Source of the DNA: Paracoccus kondratievae
Lineage (GTDB): Bacteria; Pseudomonadota; Alphaproteobacteria; Rhodobacterales; Rhodobacteraceae
Direction of reading: 5' to 3'
DNA length: 64,000 nt
Assembly: GCF_009301415.1 (NCBI RefSeq)
Contig: NZ_CP045072.1
Coordinates: 1,975,001 to 2,039,000 of the forward strand
Part shown: in pieces, positions 25,562 through 34,668 of the stretch
How positions within the stretch are numbered: position 1 is the first letter of the stretch
How the letters are laid out: each line of letters opens with the position of its first letter
Program-made: the position numbers and the translations under genes
The notes under the pieces: generated by a model
What the model saw: only the letters and a program-made list of their open reading frames with translations
Database searches by the model: none
Told to the model about the DNA's origin: nothing

Positions 25562-26095
25562 ATGACGGATAGTCTGCAATTCGGGGCCGATGCCCAAGTC
25601 AATCACACACTTGTGGTATTACGCGAACAGAAGGTCGACATTGCGATTTCCGATGGCGCTTCTCTGGTTCCGGGGACGCTCTTGTCTGTCGACCGCGAAG
25701 GCGACATCAGCGGCCGCTGCACCAGTGGCGAAGGCGCGCTTTTGCGGCTGGACTATACCGTCCAGAAACGCCCGCGCTGGCTGGCGCTGCACCTCTCTCT
25801 GGGTGGGGTGAACCTGCGTGGTTCGACCCTGCTGGGTGTCGTGTGCAAGTCTCGTGCCTCCGAGGCTTCGACCTTCCGGGTCTGCCTGCGCTCGTCGACC
25901 CCGAGTGGGTTCATCGACGCCTTCCTGCCCAAGGACGTCGTGTCCTTCGCCAAAGACAGTACCCATATCGACCTGCTGCGACTTGACGGGAACCCTGATG
26001 TCCCGGGCCAAGCCGACTGGCGGGATCTGATCCTGTTCTTCCAACCGACCCCAGCCAGTTTCGAAATTCGGGATCTGCGGGTTTTCATTGTGTGA
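25562..26095 (+). CDS. Hypothetical protein ahead of glycosyltransferases
   Basis: A 177-residue protein without a signal peptide or membrane helix. It appears rich in beta strands (LVVLREQKVDIAISDGASLV; RWLALHLSLGGVNLRG; FEIRDLRVFIV), like a small carbohydrate-binding or jellyroll fold, but I recognise no family. The ATG at 25562 follows a long leader; an in-frame extension to 25397 has no family support. The next gene starts 38 nt downstream on the same strand, so it is probably the first gene of a three-gene unit with two family-2 glycosyltransferases. Confidence 0.6.
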   Translation: MTDSLQFGADAQVNHTLVVLREQKVDIAISDGASLVPGTLLSVDREGDISGRCTSGEGALLRLDYTVQKRPRWLALHLSLGGVNLRGSTLLGVVCKSRASEASTFRVCLRSSTPSGFIDAFLPKDVVSFAKDSTHIDLLRLDGNPDVPGQADWRDLILFFQPTPASFEIRDLRVFIV

Positions 26096-26133
26096 ACCGG
26101 CGGTCGCTATCCGCCAGCTCTGCAGGAGCCATC

Positions 26134-27141
26134 ATGAAGCTTTCGCTTGTCATCCCAGTCTGGAACGATCTGCCTGGGCTGGACCGGTTGTTGCGCCAGG
26201 TATCCGAACTGGGCGTATTCGCCGAAATTTTCGTCGTTGACGATGCATCCGATGAGCCTGCGGGGCCATCGACCGTGCCCGCAGCGGCGGCAGTTGCGGA
26301 CCGGCTGACCTGGTTGCGCAGCGCCCAGCGGCGCGGTGCCGGCCACGCCCGCAACCTGGCGCTGGAACGTGTTAGCGGCGACCATGTCATCTTTTTTGAC
26401 TCGGACGATCTTTTCACCAAGGATTTTCCTGCCATCGTGGCGCTTGCTGCCGCTGAGACCCGGCCCTTTGACTTCTTGATGTTCCGGCATCACGACAGTC
26501 GCGTTTTGCAAAATGGCGGCAGCGGCATGCTGCACGATGACGAAGCGCGCTGGCAGCGCGCTTGCGTTGACCGGGCGCCAAAAGATGGAACGCAAAAGCA
26601 GGGGACGATTGTGGTTCCGCCTGGGCCGGCGCAGATACTGGCCCGCGTTTCGGCCTATCCCTGGAACAAGATCTACCGGACCGAATTCCTGCGCTCCCAG
26701 CGCATCCGCTGTACGGAAACCATGGTCCATAACGACGTCGAGCTGCATTGGACCAGCTTTATCATGGCCCGGCGAATTCTCGCCACCACGATGACGGGGG
26801 CGACGCATTTCGTATCGACTGGCGGCATGCGCCTGACCAACCGGCGTAATGCCGAACGGCTGGAAGTGTTCCGCAGCTTCGAGAACGTGCTGACCCGGCT
26901 GCGTACAGCCCCGACCGCCGAGCGGCTCGGCTTTCTGCATCCGTTCACCCGCTTTGCGTCGGACCTTTTGTCTTGGGTCCGCAATAATATCGATGCAGAG
27001 CACCACCATGAGCTGCGCAGGCGGACGCGGGCCTTCTATCTTTCGGGAATGAACCCCGACTGGATGCGGCTGATTGCATTCCGTGACCCCGCACTTGCGC
27101 GTCGTATCAACCGCTCGATCATCGAGGAAGGACTATCATGA
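26134..27141 (+). CDS. Family 2 glycosyltransferase
   Basis: A 335-residue GT-A enzyme expected to transfer a sugar from a nucleotide sugar onto a surface glycan or protein. The N-terminus has LSLVIPVWNDLPGLDRLLRQ and EIFVVDDASDEP, and the metal-binding DxD is in VIFFDSDDLF. The conserved YPWNKIYRTEFL segment is shared with its downstream paralogue. The ATG at 26134 follows CAGGAG. The stop overlaps the next gene by ATGA. There is no membrane helix, so it is cytoplasmic or membrane-associated. Confidence 0.88.
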   Translation: MKLSLVIPVWNDLPGLDRLLRQVSELGVFAEIFVVDDASDEPAGPSTVPAAAAVADRLTWLRSAQRRGAGHARNLALERVSGDHVIFFDSDDLFTKDFPAIVALAAAETRPFDFLMFRHHDSRVLQNGGSGMLHDDEARWQRACVDRAPKDGTQKQGTIVVPPGPAQILARVSAYPWNKIYRTEFLRSQRIRCTETMVHNDVELHWTSFIMARRILATTMTGATHFVSTGGMRLTNRRNAERLEVFRSFENVLTRLRTAPTAERLGFLHPFTRFASDLLSWVRNNIDAEHHHELRRRTRAFYLSGMNPDWMRLIAFRDPALARRINRSIIEEGLS

Positions 27142-28424
27142 GCATTTCCTTCATCGTCACTACCTTCAATATTGCCCCTTATATCGCGAAATGCCTGAAG
27201 AGCCTGCAGCCTTGCCTGCAGCCCGGTGATCAGGTGATCATCGTTGACGATGGGTCGACCGACGGTACTGACGAAGCCGTGCGCGGCTTTCTTGACGGGG
27301 CGGGCTTTGGCGCCGGGGTAAAAGTAACGACTGTCTGGCTTGGCGCCAACACCATCGGCGGCGTCGGAATTGCCGGCAATCTGGGACTGGACCGGGTCGA
27401 ATGCGACACGGTCTTTTTCGTTGATGGCGACGATTACCTGATCCCCGAGGGCTTCCTGCGCGCCCGGCGGGAATACGAGGCCCGACCGGCAGATATCTTT
27501 TTCACCGACTACCTCGAATATGACCAGAAAGCGGGCGATGTTCGCCAGCCAGCTGATCGGCTCAAATGGGATGCGCTCGAAACGGCGCGCACGCCAGAAG
27601 AGCTGCGGCTGGCAGGCATCAATCTGATCGCTGTGCCCTGGCGCAAATTCTACCGCACCGAATTCCTGCGCAAGCATCGTATCCGCTTTCCCGAAGGCGA
27701 TTTCTTCTTTGAGGACAACCCGTTCCACTGGCGGGTCTGCACCCTAGCCGAAAGCATCGGTCATTCCCGCCGGGTCGTCTGCCATCACCGGATCAACCGC
27801 CCCGGGCAGACCATGGCCTCAACCGGTGTCGAGCTGGCAGCCTTCTTTACCCATTTCGACACCATCCTTGCAGAACTGCCTGCAAACCGGGACGATCTGC
27901 GCCTGCAGGCAGGGCGTTGGCTGCTGGGCAACATGTCCTGGCATATCCCGCGACTGCAAGCCTCGGCCTATTTCCCCTATGGCTCTCAGGCGCATGAGGC
28001 GCTGGCAAAGATTCCCGACGAGCATTGGAAGCAACTCGGGCAAGAGATGTCCAACACCACGATCTGGTATCAGGCCGACCGGCTGCGCCTGCCTGGCGGG
28101 ATCTGGGATGTGGTGAGATTCTGGCAGGCCAACTCCAGCCAAGGTCAGCTGGCGCGCGCCAACCGCGAAATTGACAAGCTTTCGAAACGGGCAATGGATA
28201 TCGAAACCCGCGTCAAGGGTCTTGAAAAACAACTCAAGACGATCCGCGAAATTGCCCAGGCGCAGCAGGCCGTCGAAGAGTTCGCGTCCCTGCAGCACCT
28301 GCTCAGCCAGGGTGAGAAAAAGGATCTGCCCGCCTGGACGCAGACCGTCGTTCAGGAACCCCTCCATGTCGCAGGTGATGTTGACGCGGAACCGAATCTT
28401 GGGCGGCGCGTAAGCGTTCTTTAA
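27138..28424 (+). CDS. Family 2 glycosyltransferase with C-terminal coiled coil
   Basis: A 428-residue paralogue of the preceding gene. The GT-A core is at about residues 1-230: ISFIVTTFNIAPYIAKCLKS, QVIIVDDGSTDG, the DxD in FFVDGDDYLIPEGF, and VPWRKFYRTEFLRKHRIRFP. A region near 340-400 forms a coiled coil (LARANREIDKLSKRAMDIE; VKGLEKQLKTIREIAQAQQA), which may mediate oligomerisation. It is translationally coupled to the first transferase through ATGA at 27138. Together they may add two sugars of one structure; the acceptor is unknown. Confidence 0.87.
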   Translation: MSISFIVTTFNIAPYIAKCLKSLQPCLQPGDQVIIVDDGSTDGTDEAVRGFLDGAGFGAGVKVTTVWLGANTIGGVGIAGNLGLDRVECDTVFFVDGDDYLIPEGFLRARREYEARPADIFFTDYLEYDQKAGDVRQPADRLKWDALETARTPEELRLAGINLIAVPWRKFYRTEFLRKHRIRFPEGDFFFEDNPFHWRVCTLAESIGHSRRVVCHHRINRPGQTMASTGVELAAFFTHFDTILAELPANRDDLRLQAGRWLLGNMSWHIPRLQASAYFPYGSQAHEALAKIPDEHWKQLGQEMSNTTIWYQADRLRLPGGIWDVVRFWQANSSQGQLARANREIDKLSKRAMDIETRVKGLEKQLKTIREIAQAQQAVEEFASLQHLLSQGEKKDLPAWTQTVVQEPLHVAGDVDAEPNLGRRVSVL

Positions 28425-29166
28425 GCTCTGCCCGACGCTCGCGCCTCTACAAGATCAGCGCGGTCTCTGACAGTACCTTTGCCCTGCGGCGCAGCGAACG
28501 CGCGTCGCAGGTGCACTGTGACCGGCTGGTCCCGGCCATCTGACCTTTTGCATTAGCCGCGACGGTCGCTGCCCGCTGTGAATTAAGCTGATTGCACGCA
28601 TATCCCGGGCTTTACTGCTGACAATCCGCAAGATCATCGCGTTGTTTCGTCCAGCAGCGGCGCCGACCTTCACAAAGATTGCAAAGCTGACGGTTAGACG
28701 GTGATCAGGCAGGCCGCCAGCAGAAACACTGCTGCAACAAGAATGCTTCGGATGTGGGCTTGTGGTTTGCCCGCCTTTCCAAAGGAGCTCCAATGGGATC
28801 TGACTGCGTTCTTGCACGCGCGAAGAATCCGCAGCGTGACTGCACGCACCAAAAGAGCAGGGTCGTCAGGGTGTGGCATTCTGGACGATAGTAAGCAGTT
28901 ACCGTCCGGTAAAGGCTCCAAGCGGCCATTCGCGGTGCTTAATGAACAGCCCTGCTGCCTGATAGTGACGGTGCATGATTGTCAGCACCTTACGCCCGCG
29001 TCTGACGCTGCATCCTTTACAGGCAAATCCATCCTTTTCATCCTGTCAGACAGCGCGGATCTGCCACGGCTGACGGCCCGGACAGGCGCAGGCCATTGCC
29101 TTGCCATAAGTGAATTAAGTATTCAAGTTGTCGACTTCATTAACAACATTACAAATAGGTGCACCT
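28425..29166. other. 740-bp non-coding gap between the glycosyltransferases and the hydroxyproline locus
   Basis: No gene is supported here. Short open frames occur on both strands, including a 32-codon one at 28793 behind AAAGGAG, but none shows a family. The right end (29100-29160) is AT-rich and holds the promoter of the GntR gene, including TTGTCGAC, a sequence that recurs upstream of the deaminase gene. Confidence 0.5.
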
Positions 29167-29865
29167 ATGACCGAGCCAGAAACCTTTCCCGAGCGCCGAC
29201 GCGGATCAGGCGTCAAATTGGTCTATGATGTGTTGCGTGACGAAATTCTGGATCTGGTTCTGCCCCCCGGCAGCCCCATAGATGAGGTCCAGCTGGCCGA
29301 GCGTTTCGGCATGTCGCGCACCCCTATCCGGGAGGCTCTGGTCCGCCTTGCCGGCGAAGGTCTGGTCGAGACCCTCCCGAACCGCTCGACCATGGTCGCC
29401 AATATCGACCTTCTGAACCTGCATACGTTCTTTGACGCGCTGACGCTGATGTATCGCGTGACGACAAGGCTGGCAGCGACCTATCACAAACCCGCTGATC
29501 TGGAAATCTTGCGTGCGCATCAGGCAAAGTTCTCGGCTGCGGTCGAGGCACAGGATGCACTGGCAATGATCGCCTCGAACCGCGACCTGCATGCCGCCAT
29601 CGCCGAGGCCGGGCGCAACCCCTATTACCTCAGCCTTTTTGTGCGCCTGCTCGACGAAGGGCGTCGGCTTTTGCGGCTTTACTACCAGTCGTTCAACGAC
29701 CGCCTGCCGCGCGAATATGTAGATGAGCACGAGGCAATCATCGCCGCGATCGAGGCACGGGATGTCAAACTGTGTGACCGGCTGGCCAAGGCGCATGCAG
29801 ATCAGATCGTCCGCCAGATCCAGAAATTCATCTCGCGAGATCAGCGGCAGCAGTTGACGCTATAG
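29167..29865 (+). CDS. GntR-family regulator, FCD subfamily
   Basis: A 232-residue regulator with a winged HTH at about residues 13-75 (LVYDVLRDEILDLVLPPGSP; ERFGMSRTPIREALVRLAGE) and a C-terminal FCD helical ligand domain that binds metal and small acids (RDLHAAIAEAG, DEHEAIIAAIEARD with His and Asp ligands). The ATG at 29167 is chosen; an in-frame TTG at 29128 adds 13 residues within the likely promoter. It heads the hydroxyproline locus, and the matched sites at 32049 and 33691 are candidates for its operators. Confidence 0.92.
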   Translation: MTEPETFPERRRGSGVKLVYDVLRDEILDLVLPPGSPIDEVQLAERFGMSRTPIREALVRLAGEGLVETLPNRSTMVANIDLLNLHTFFDALTLMYRVTTRLAATYHKPADLEILRAHQAKFSAAVEAQDALAMIASNRDLHAAIAEAGRNPYYLSLFVRLLDEGRRLLRLYYQSFNDRLPREYVDEHEAIIAAIEARDVKLCDRLAKAHADQIVRQIQKFISRDQRQQLTL

Positions 29866-29884
29866 CCGAACTCGTCAGATTCTT

Positions 29885-29901
29885 GTCGACAAATAAAATG
29901 C
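29885..29901. promoter_or_regulatory. Possible weak third copy of the hydroxyproline-locus operator
   Basis: The reverse complement reads TTGCATTTTATTTGTCG, which matches the stronger copies at 32049 and 33691 at about 11 of 17 positions. It overlaps the perfect palindrome TTGTCGACAA (29881-29890). It lies 62-78 nt ahead of the deaminase gene. The match is weak, so this is only suggestive. Confidence 0.35.
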
Positions 29902-29962
29902 AAATACTAGGATGGCGGCTGAGAGAATCAGCACCCTGCCTGCACGACAGAAGGAGCCATCC

Positions 29963-30925
29963 ATGAACACTCAGATCTTTACCGGCGTCATTCCTGCCCT
30001 GATGACCCCCTGCACCGCCGAGCGCCAACCCGACTATGATGCACTGGTGCGCAAGGGGCAGGAACTGATAGCCGCGGGCATGTCAGCGGTCGTCTACTGC
30101 GGCTCGATGGGGGATTGGCCGCTCTTGACCGACGCCCAGCGGATGGAAGGGGTCGAGCGACTGGTCAAGGCCGGCATCCCGGTGATCGTCGGGACCGGCG
30201 CGGTAAACTCGGCCTCGGCGGTTGCCCATGCCGCCCACGCGCAAAAGGTCGGGGCAGCCGGTTTGATGGTCATTCCCCGGGTGCTGTCGCGCGGCGCCTC
30301 GGTCACTGCCCAGCGCAACCATTTCAAGGCAATCCTGGCCGCCGCGCCCGATCTGCCCGCCGTGATCTACAACAGCCCCTATTACGGGTTCGAAACAAAA
30401 GCGGATCTGTTCTTTGCCCTGCGTGCCGAACACCCGAACCTTGTCGGCTTCAAGGAATTCGGCGGGGCCAAGGCGATGACCTATGCGGCCGAACACATCA
30501 CCAGCGCCGATGACAGCGTCATCCTGATGGCCGGTGTCGATACAGGCGTTTTCCATGGCTATGTAAAATGCGGCGCGACCGGCACGATCACCGGGATCGG
30601 CAATGTCCTGCCGCGCGAGATCCTGCATTTCGTCGCCCTGTCCAAAGCCGCCGCCGCCGGCGATCTTGAGGCCCGTCAGCGCGCGCAGGAGCTGAGCGAG
30701 GCGCTGGAGGTGCTGTCTTCGTGGGACGAGGGAACCGATCTGGTGCTTTACTATAAGCATCTGATGGTCCTGCAAGGCGACAAGGAATATACCCTGCACT
30801 TCAATGAAACTGACGAGTTGACCCCCAGCCAGCGCGCATGGGCCGAACAGCAGTACAACCAGTTCAAGACCTGGTATGCCGGGTGGAGCAAACAACCCGG
30901 CGCGGTTCAGAAATACGCAGCCTGA
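29963..30925 (+). CDS. DapA-family deaminase, probable 1-pyrroline-4-hydroxy-2-carboxylate deaminase
   Basis: A 320-residue TIM-barrel aldolase-superfamily enzyme. The Schiff-base Lys is K164 (NLVGFKEFGG) and the tyrosine is in YNSPYYG (137-142). In hydroxyproline catabolism this subfamily removes ammonia from 1-pyrroline-4-hydroxy-2-carboxylate to give 2-oxoglutarate semialdehyde. The assignment depends on context: an epimerase, a D-amino-acid dehydrogenase and a semialdehyde dehydrogenase lie in the same locus. By sequence alone it could be another DapA-like lyase. The ATG at 29963 follows AAGGAG. A terminator follows. Confidence 0.85.
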   Translation: MNTQIFTGVIPALMTPCTAERQPDYDALVRKGQELIAAGMSAVVYCGSMGDWPLLTDAQRMEGVERLVKAGIPVIVGTGAVNSASAVAHAAHAQKVGAAGLMVIPRVLSRGASVTAQRNHFKAILAAAPDLPAVIYNSPYYGFETKADLFFALRAEHPNLVGFKEFGGAKAMTYAAEHITSADDSVILMAGVDTGVFHGYVKCGATGTITGIGNVLPREILHFVALSKAAAAGDLEARQRAQELSEALEVLSSWDEGTDLVLYYKHLMVLQGDKEYTLHFNETDELTPSQRAWAEQQYNQFKTWYAGWSKQPGAVQKYAA

Positions 30926-30937
30926 GCCTGAAATCAG

Positions 30938-30969
30938 AAAGGCCCTTCCAGTTCGGAAGGGCCATTTTT
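30938..30969. terminator. Bidirectional terminator between the deaminase and reductase genes
   Basis: The stem GGCCCTTCC / GGAAGGGCC with a short AGTTC loop is flanked by AGAAA on the left and ATTTTT on the right. It separates the rightward deaminase gene from the leftward reductase gene. Confidence 0.85.
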
Positions 30970-30974
30970 CTACC

Positions 30975-32006
30975 TTACGCCACCGCGTCGAGGCCAAGCC
31001 TCAGCCAGCGATCAAGTTGCGCGGCTTCATCCGCGCTCAGCGTGATGCCATCCGCCAGCGACTTTTCCCGCGCCGCGAAACGGCGTTGCGAAGGCAGCCT
31101 TGCGCCCTGCCCCTGGATGGCCTCGAACAACAATTCGGCCCGGGCAAAGGGATCTCCCGAACGGCCAGCCGCAAATTTCTCAGGCGACAGGGCGATGACC
31201 AGTTCACCATGGAACGGTGCAAGCGTGGTCGTACCCAGAAAATCCAGCACTTCCGGACTGGTCAGATCACCGATCATGATGCCCGCCAGCAGTTCGATCA
31301 TCGTGCTGATGGCTGAACCCTTGTGCCCGCCAAAGGGTAGCATCGCCCCGGCCAGCGCCGCCTCGGGGTCCGTCGTGGGTTGGCCGTCGGTGTCAATCGC
31401 CCAGCCCTCGGGCAGCTGATTCCCGGCGCGCCGGTGCAGTTCAATCTCGCCACGCGCAGCAACCGAGGTCGCAAAGTCAAAGACATAGGGGGCACGACCC
31501 GGCCGTGGCCAGCCAAAGGCAAAGGGGTTGGTCCCCAAAAGCGGCCGGGTACCGCCCGCCGGCGCGACCGTCGCGTAGCTTGGGCACATGACCATCGCGG
31601 CAAGGCCGTGTTCTGTCACTGCCTCAACCTCGGGCCAAAGGGCGGCGAAATGGGTGCAATCATTGACCACCAGCGCCGCAAGCCCCAGCCGCTTTGCACG
31701 TTCGGCAAGCACCGGCACGCCCAGCTCGAACGCGGGGTTGGAAAAACCGCCCCGCGCATCGACCCGCACGATCGCCCCGTCATCCCCGCCAACAATCTGC
31801 GGCTCGGCGGTACCGCGGACCTTGCCAGCCTTAAGTGTGCGCAAAACGCCTTCGATCCGGTAGATGCCGTGCGATTTGCAGCCGTCACGCTCTCCGGCTG
31901 CGATCGCCCGCGACAGCGCGCCAGCCTGCACCGCATTCATCCCGGCACGCAGGAAAATCTGCTCGATACGCTCCCTCAGGGTTTCAAAACTCAATGTCTG
32001 TTTCAT
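30975..32006 (-). CDS. LDH2/MDH2-family oxidoreductase, probable delta1-pyrroline-2-carboxylate reductase
   Basis: A 343-residue NAD(P)H-dependent enzyme of the malate/L-lactate dehydrogenase 2 family. Typical segments are GERDGCKSHGIYRIEGVLRT with the catalytic His, VNDCTHFAALWPEVEAV, TRPLLGTNPFAFGWP, and LPFGGHKGSAISTMIELLAG. In this locus the expected reaction is reduction of 1-pyrroline-2-carboxylate to L-proline, completing use of 3-hydroxyprolines after dehydration. Other members of the family reduce different 2-oxo acids or imines, so the substrate is inferred from neighbours. It diverges from the semialdehyde dehydrogenase gene. Confidence 0.85.
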   Translation of the reverse strand: MKQTLSFETLRERIEQIFLRAGMNAVQAGALSRAIAAGERDGCKSHGIYRIEGVLRTLKAGKVRGTAEPQIVGGDDGAIVRVDARGGFSNPAFELGVPVLAERAKRLGLAALVVNDCTHFAALWPEVEAVTEHGLAAMVMCPSYATVAPAGGTRPLLGTNPFAFGWPRPGRAPYVFDFATSVAARGEIELHRRAGNQLPEGWAIDTDGQPTTDPEAALAGAMLPFGGHKGSAISTMIELLAGIMIGDLTSPEVLDFLGTTTLAPFHGELVIALSPEKFAAGRSGDPFARAELLFEAIQGQGARLPSQRRFAAREKSLADGITLSADEAAQLDRWLRLGLDAVA

Positions 32007-32048
32007 GATTTCCTCTCAGGGTGACGCTCTGTTCGATTGACTTTTTGC

Positions 32049-32065
32049 ATACAATAAATATACAA
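32049..32065. promoter_or_regulatory. 17-bp AT-rich site shared by two promoters of the hydroxyproline locus
   Basis: The reverse complement is TTGTATATTTATTGTAT. It matches 15 of 17 bases of the site at 33691-33707. It lies in the 127-bp divergent region between the reductase (start 32006) and the semialdehyde dehydrogenase (start 32134), close to where RNA polymerase would bind. It is probably the operator of the FCD-type GntR regulator at the start of the locus. Confidence 0.6.
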
Positions 32066-32133
32066 GAACTCAACGATGATTGAGCCCACCACGGCTTTCG
32101 GCATCGCTGCCCCTGACCCGAAAGGACCCTCCC

Positions 32134-33648
32134 ATGCCCTTCACCCCTCATGGAAAGCATCTGATCGCGGGCGAATGGATCGCCAGCCCGACCAGTTTTG
32201 ACAGCGAACCGGCGCATGGTCCGGTGCATAAATTCTCGGTCGGCACGGTCGATCTGGTGGCACAGGCGGCCGAAAAGGCCGAAGAGGCCTTTTGGTCCTA
32301 TGGCTATGCCAGCCGCGAAACCCGCGCGAGATTCCTCGAAACCATCGCCGATGAGATCGAGACCCGCGCCGAAGCCATCACCGAGATCGGCTCGCAAGAA
32401 ACCGGCCTGCCCGAGGCGCGCCTGCAAGGCGAACGCGGCCGCACCACCGGCCAGCTGCGGCTCTTTGCCGAACATATCCGCAAGGGCGGCTATCTGGATC
32501 GTCGGCACGACGCCGCCCTGCCCGACCGCAAACCCGCCCCGCGACCCGAGATCCGCATGATCCAACAGCCCATCGGGCCGGTTGCAGTCTTCGGCGCTTC
32601 GAACTTTCCGCTGGCATTTTCGACAGCCGGTGGCGACACGGCGGCAGCACTGGCGGCCGGTTGCCCGGTGGTGGTCAAAGGCCACTCGGCCCACCCCGGC
32701 ACGGGCGAAATCGTGGCCGAGGCGATCCACGCCGCCATTGTCAAAACCGGCGTGCATCCCGGCGTATTCAGCCTGATCCAGGGTGGCGACCGCAAGGTCG
32801 GTTCAGCACTGGTTCAGCACCCGCTGATCAAGGCGGTCGGCTTTACCGGCAGCCTTGCCGGCGGGCGGGCGCTTTTCGATCTGTGCGCCGCACGGCCCGA
32901 ACCAATCCCCTTCTTTGGCGAGCTGGGCTCGGTCAACCCGATGTTCATCATGCCCCAGGCGCTGGCCGCGCGGGCAGATGAGATCGCCAACGGTTGGGCA
33001 GGGTCGCTGACCATGGGCGCAGGGCAGTTCTGCACCAATCCCGGTATCGCAGTCGTCCTTGACGGGCCGGATGCCGACCGCTTTACCGAAACCGCACGCA
33101 AGGCACTTGCCGAGGTCGGACCACAGGTCATGCTGACCATGGGCATCGCCCGCGCCTATCGCGAAGGCAAAGCGAGGTTCGACAGCCGCAACTCGGTCAA
33201 GCCGGTGCTGACCACCGAAAGCACTGGCCGTGAGGCCCGGCCGAACCTCTATGAAACCACGGGCGAGGCTTATCTTCAGGATCACGTCCTTGGTGAAGAG
33301 GTGTTTGGCCCATTGGGACTGATCGTGCGCGTCTCATCAACCGACGAGATGGCACGGCTGGCGCGCGGCCTTGAGGGACAGCTGACCGTGACGCTGCATA
33401 TGGACGCTGGCGATTTACAGGCCGCGCAGGCGCTGCGCCCGATCCTTGAGCGCAAAGCGGGTCGGGTGCTCGTCAACGGCTTTCCGACCGGGGTCGAGGT
33501 GGTGGACAGCATGGTCCATGGCGGACCCTATCCGGCCTCGACGAACTTCGGCGCCACCTCGGTCGGGACTATGGCGATTCGCCGGTTTCTGCGCCCGGTA
33601 AGCTATCAGAACTTCCCTCAGGAATTGCTGCCCGAAGACCTGCGCTGA
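32134..33648 (+). CDS. 2,5-dioxovalerate (2-oxoglutarate semialdehyde) dehydrogenase
   Basis: A 504-residue aldehyde dehydrogenase that oxidises 2-oxoglutarate semialdehyde to 2-oxoglutarate, the last step of hydroxyproline breakdown. The catalytic residues are Asn157 (VFGASNFPLAFS), Glu263 (PFFGELGSVNP) and Cys300 (GAGQFCTNPG). The N-terminus HGKHLIAGEWI is typical. The motif GASNFPLAFSTAGGDTAAAL marks the KGSADH subgroup. The ATG at 32134 follows AAAGGA. It is divergent from the reductase gene and precedes the transporter operon. Confidence 0.9.
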   Translation: MPFTPHGKHLIAGEWIASPTSFDSEPAHGPVHKFSVGTVDLVAQAAEKAEEAFWSYGYASRETRARFLETIADEIETRAEAITEIGSQETGLPEARLQGERGRTTGQLRLFAEHIRKGGYLDRRHDAALPDRKPAPRPEIRMIQQPIGPVAVFGASNFPLAFSTAGGDTAAALAAGCPVVVKGHSAHPGTGEIVAEAIHAAIVKTGVHPGVFSLIQGGDRKVGSALVQHPLIKAVGFTGSLAGGRALFDLCAARPEPIPFFGELGSVNPMFIMPQALAARADEIANGWAGSLTMGAGQFCTNPGIAVVLDGPDADRFTETARKALAEVGPQVMLTMGIARAYREGKARFDSRNSVKPVLTTESTGREARPNLYETTGEAYLQDHVLGEEVFGPLGLIVRVSSTDEMARLARGLEGQLTVTLHMDAGDLQAAQALRPILERKAGRVLVNGFPTGVEVVDSMVHGGPYPASTNFGATSVGTMAIRRFLRPVSYQNFPQELLPEDLR

Positions 33649-33690
33649 CAACGCAGGCAGGGTGCTTGTTCCGCAGGCTTCGTGCACTTT

Positions 33691-33707
33691 TTGTATATTA
33701 GTTGTAT
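33691..33707. promoter_or_regulatory. 17-bp AT-rich site upstream of the ABC transporter operon
   Basis: TTGTATATTAGTTGTAT matches the reverse complement of 32049-32065 except at two central bases. It lies 94-110 nt ahead of the binding-protein gene, so the catabolic and uptake promoters appear to share one regulator. Confidence 0.6.
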
Positions 33708-33800
33708 TTTTAATTTGCGTTGAAAGGGAAACCTGCGGATATTGCTCCTCATGGAATCGGTCATGAAAGACCGACAGGGAAATGACAGGAGGAGGTTCTG

Positions 33801-34604
33801 ATGAACCACAAATTCGTGGTGGGCCTGCTGGCCGCCGCCGCCTTTGCCGCCCCCGCCCAGGCCGACAAGCTTGACGACATCATCGCTTCGGGCACGCTGC
33901 GCTGCGCAGTCGTGCTGGATTTCCCGCCCATGGGGATGCGCGACGAAAACAACAATCCGATCGGGTTCGACGTCGATTACTGCAACGATCTTGCCGCGGC
34001 GCTTGGCGTAAAGGCCGAGATCGTCGAGACGCCCTTCCCCGAACGGATCCCGGCACTGATGTCGGGCCGCGTCGATGTCGGCGTCGCCTCGACCTCGGAC
34101 ACGCTTGAGCGGGCCAAGACCGTCGGCATGACGATCCCCTATTTCGCCTTTGAAATGGCGGTGACCGCCAACGACAAATCGGGCGTCAAAAGCTTTGAGG
34201 ACATGAAGGGCAAGACCGTCGGGGCGACGGCAGGCACCTTTGAGGCCATCGCGCTGGAAAAACAGGTCCAGGAATGGGGCGAAGGCACTTTCCGTCCCTA
34301 TCAGACCCAGGCCGACGTGTTCCTGGCGCTGAGCCAGGGCCAGCTTGACGCGACTGTCTCGACCTCGACCGTGGCTCAGTCGAACGTCAAGACCGGCAAC
34401 TTCCCCGGCATCTCGGTGGTGGGCAAGGCGCCGTTCGACATCGACTATGTGGCCCTGTTCACGGATCGTCACGAATATGGTCTGCTGAACTACCTGAACC
34501 TTTTTGTGAACCAGCAGGTTCGCACCGGGCGCTATGCCGAGCTTTATGAAAAATGGGTCGGCGGCGATCTGCCCGACCTGACGGTGAGCGGCGTCTATCG
34601 TTGA
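33801..34604 (+). CDS. Polar amino acid ABC transporter, periplasmic binding protein
   Basis: A 267-residue family 3 solute-binding protein. The signal peptide ends near PAQA (residue 21). The mature protein shows the family pattern LRCAVVLDFPPMGMRDENNN, IGFDVDYCNDLAAALG and GRVDVGVASTSDTLERAKTV. In this locus it most likely binds hydroxyproline isomers. The ribosome binding site is AGGAGG. It is the first gene of a four-gene transporter set with two permeases and one ATPase. Confidence 0.92.
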   Translation: MNHKFVVGLLAAAAFAAPAQADKLDDIIASGTLRCAVVLDFPPMGMRDENNNPIGFDVDYCNDLAAALGVKAEIVETPFPERIPALMSGRVDVGVASTSDTLERAKTVGMTIPYFAFEMAVTANDKSGVKSFEDMKGKTVGATAGTFEAIALEKQVQEWGEGTFRPYQTQADVFLALSQGQLDATVSTSTVAQSNVKTGNFPGISVVGKAPFDIDYVALFTDRHEYGLLNYLNLFVNQQVRTGRYAELYEKWVGGDLPDLTVSGVYR

Positions 34605-34668
34605 TATCGGCCCGGGGCGGCGCGGTCCTCGCGCCGCCCCGATGCATCATGCCAGAGCCGGAACGGTC

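Noticed and set aside
28793..28891. 32-codon open frame behind AAAGGAG in the 740-bp gap
   Set aside because: The ribosome binding site is good, but the peptide has no recognisable character and lies in eroded-looking DNA.
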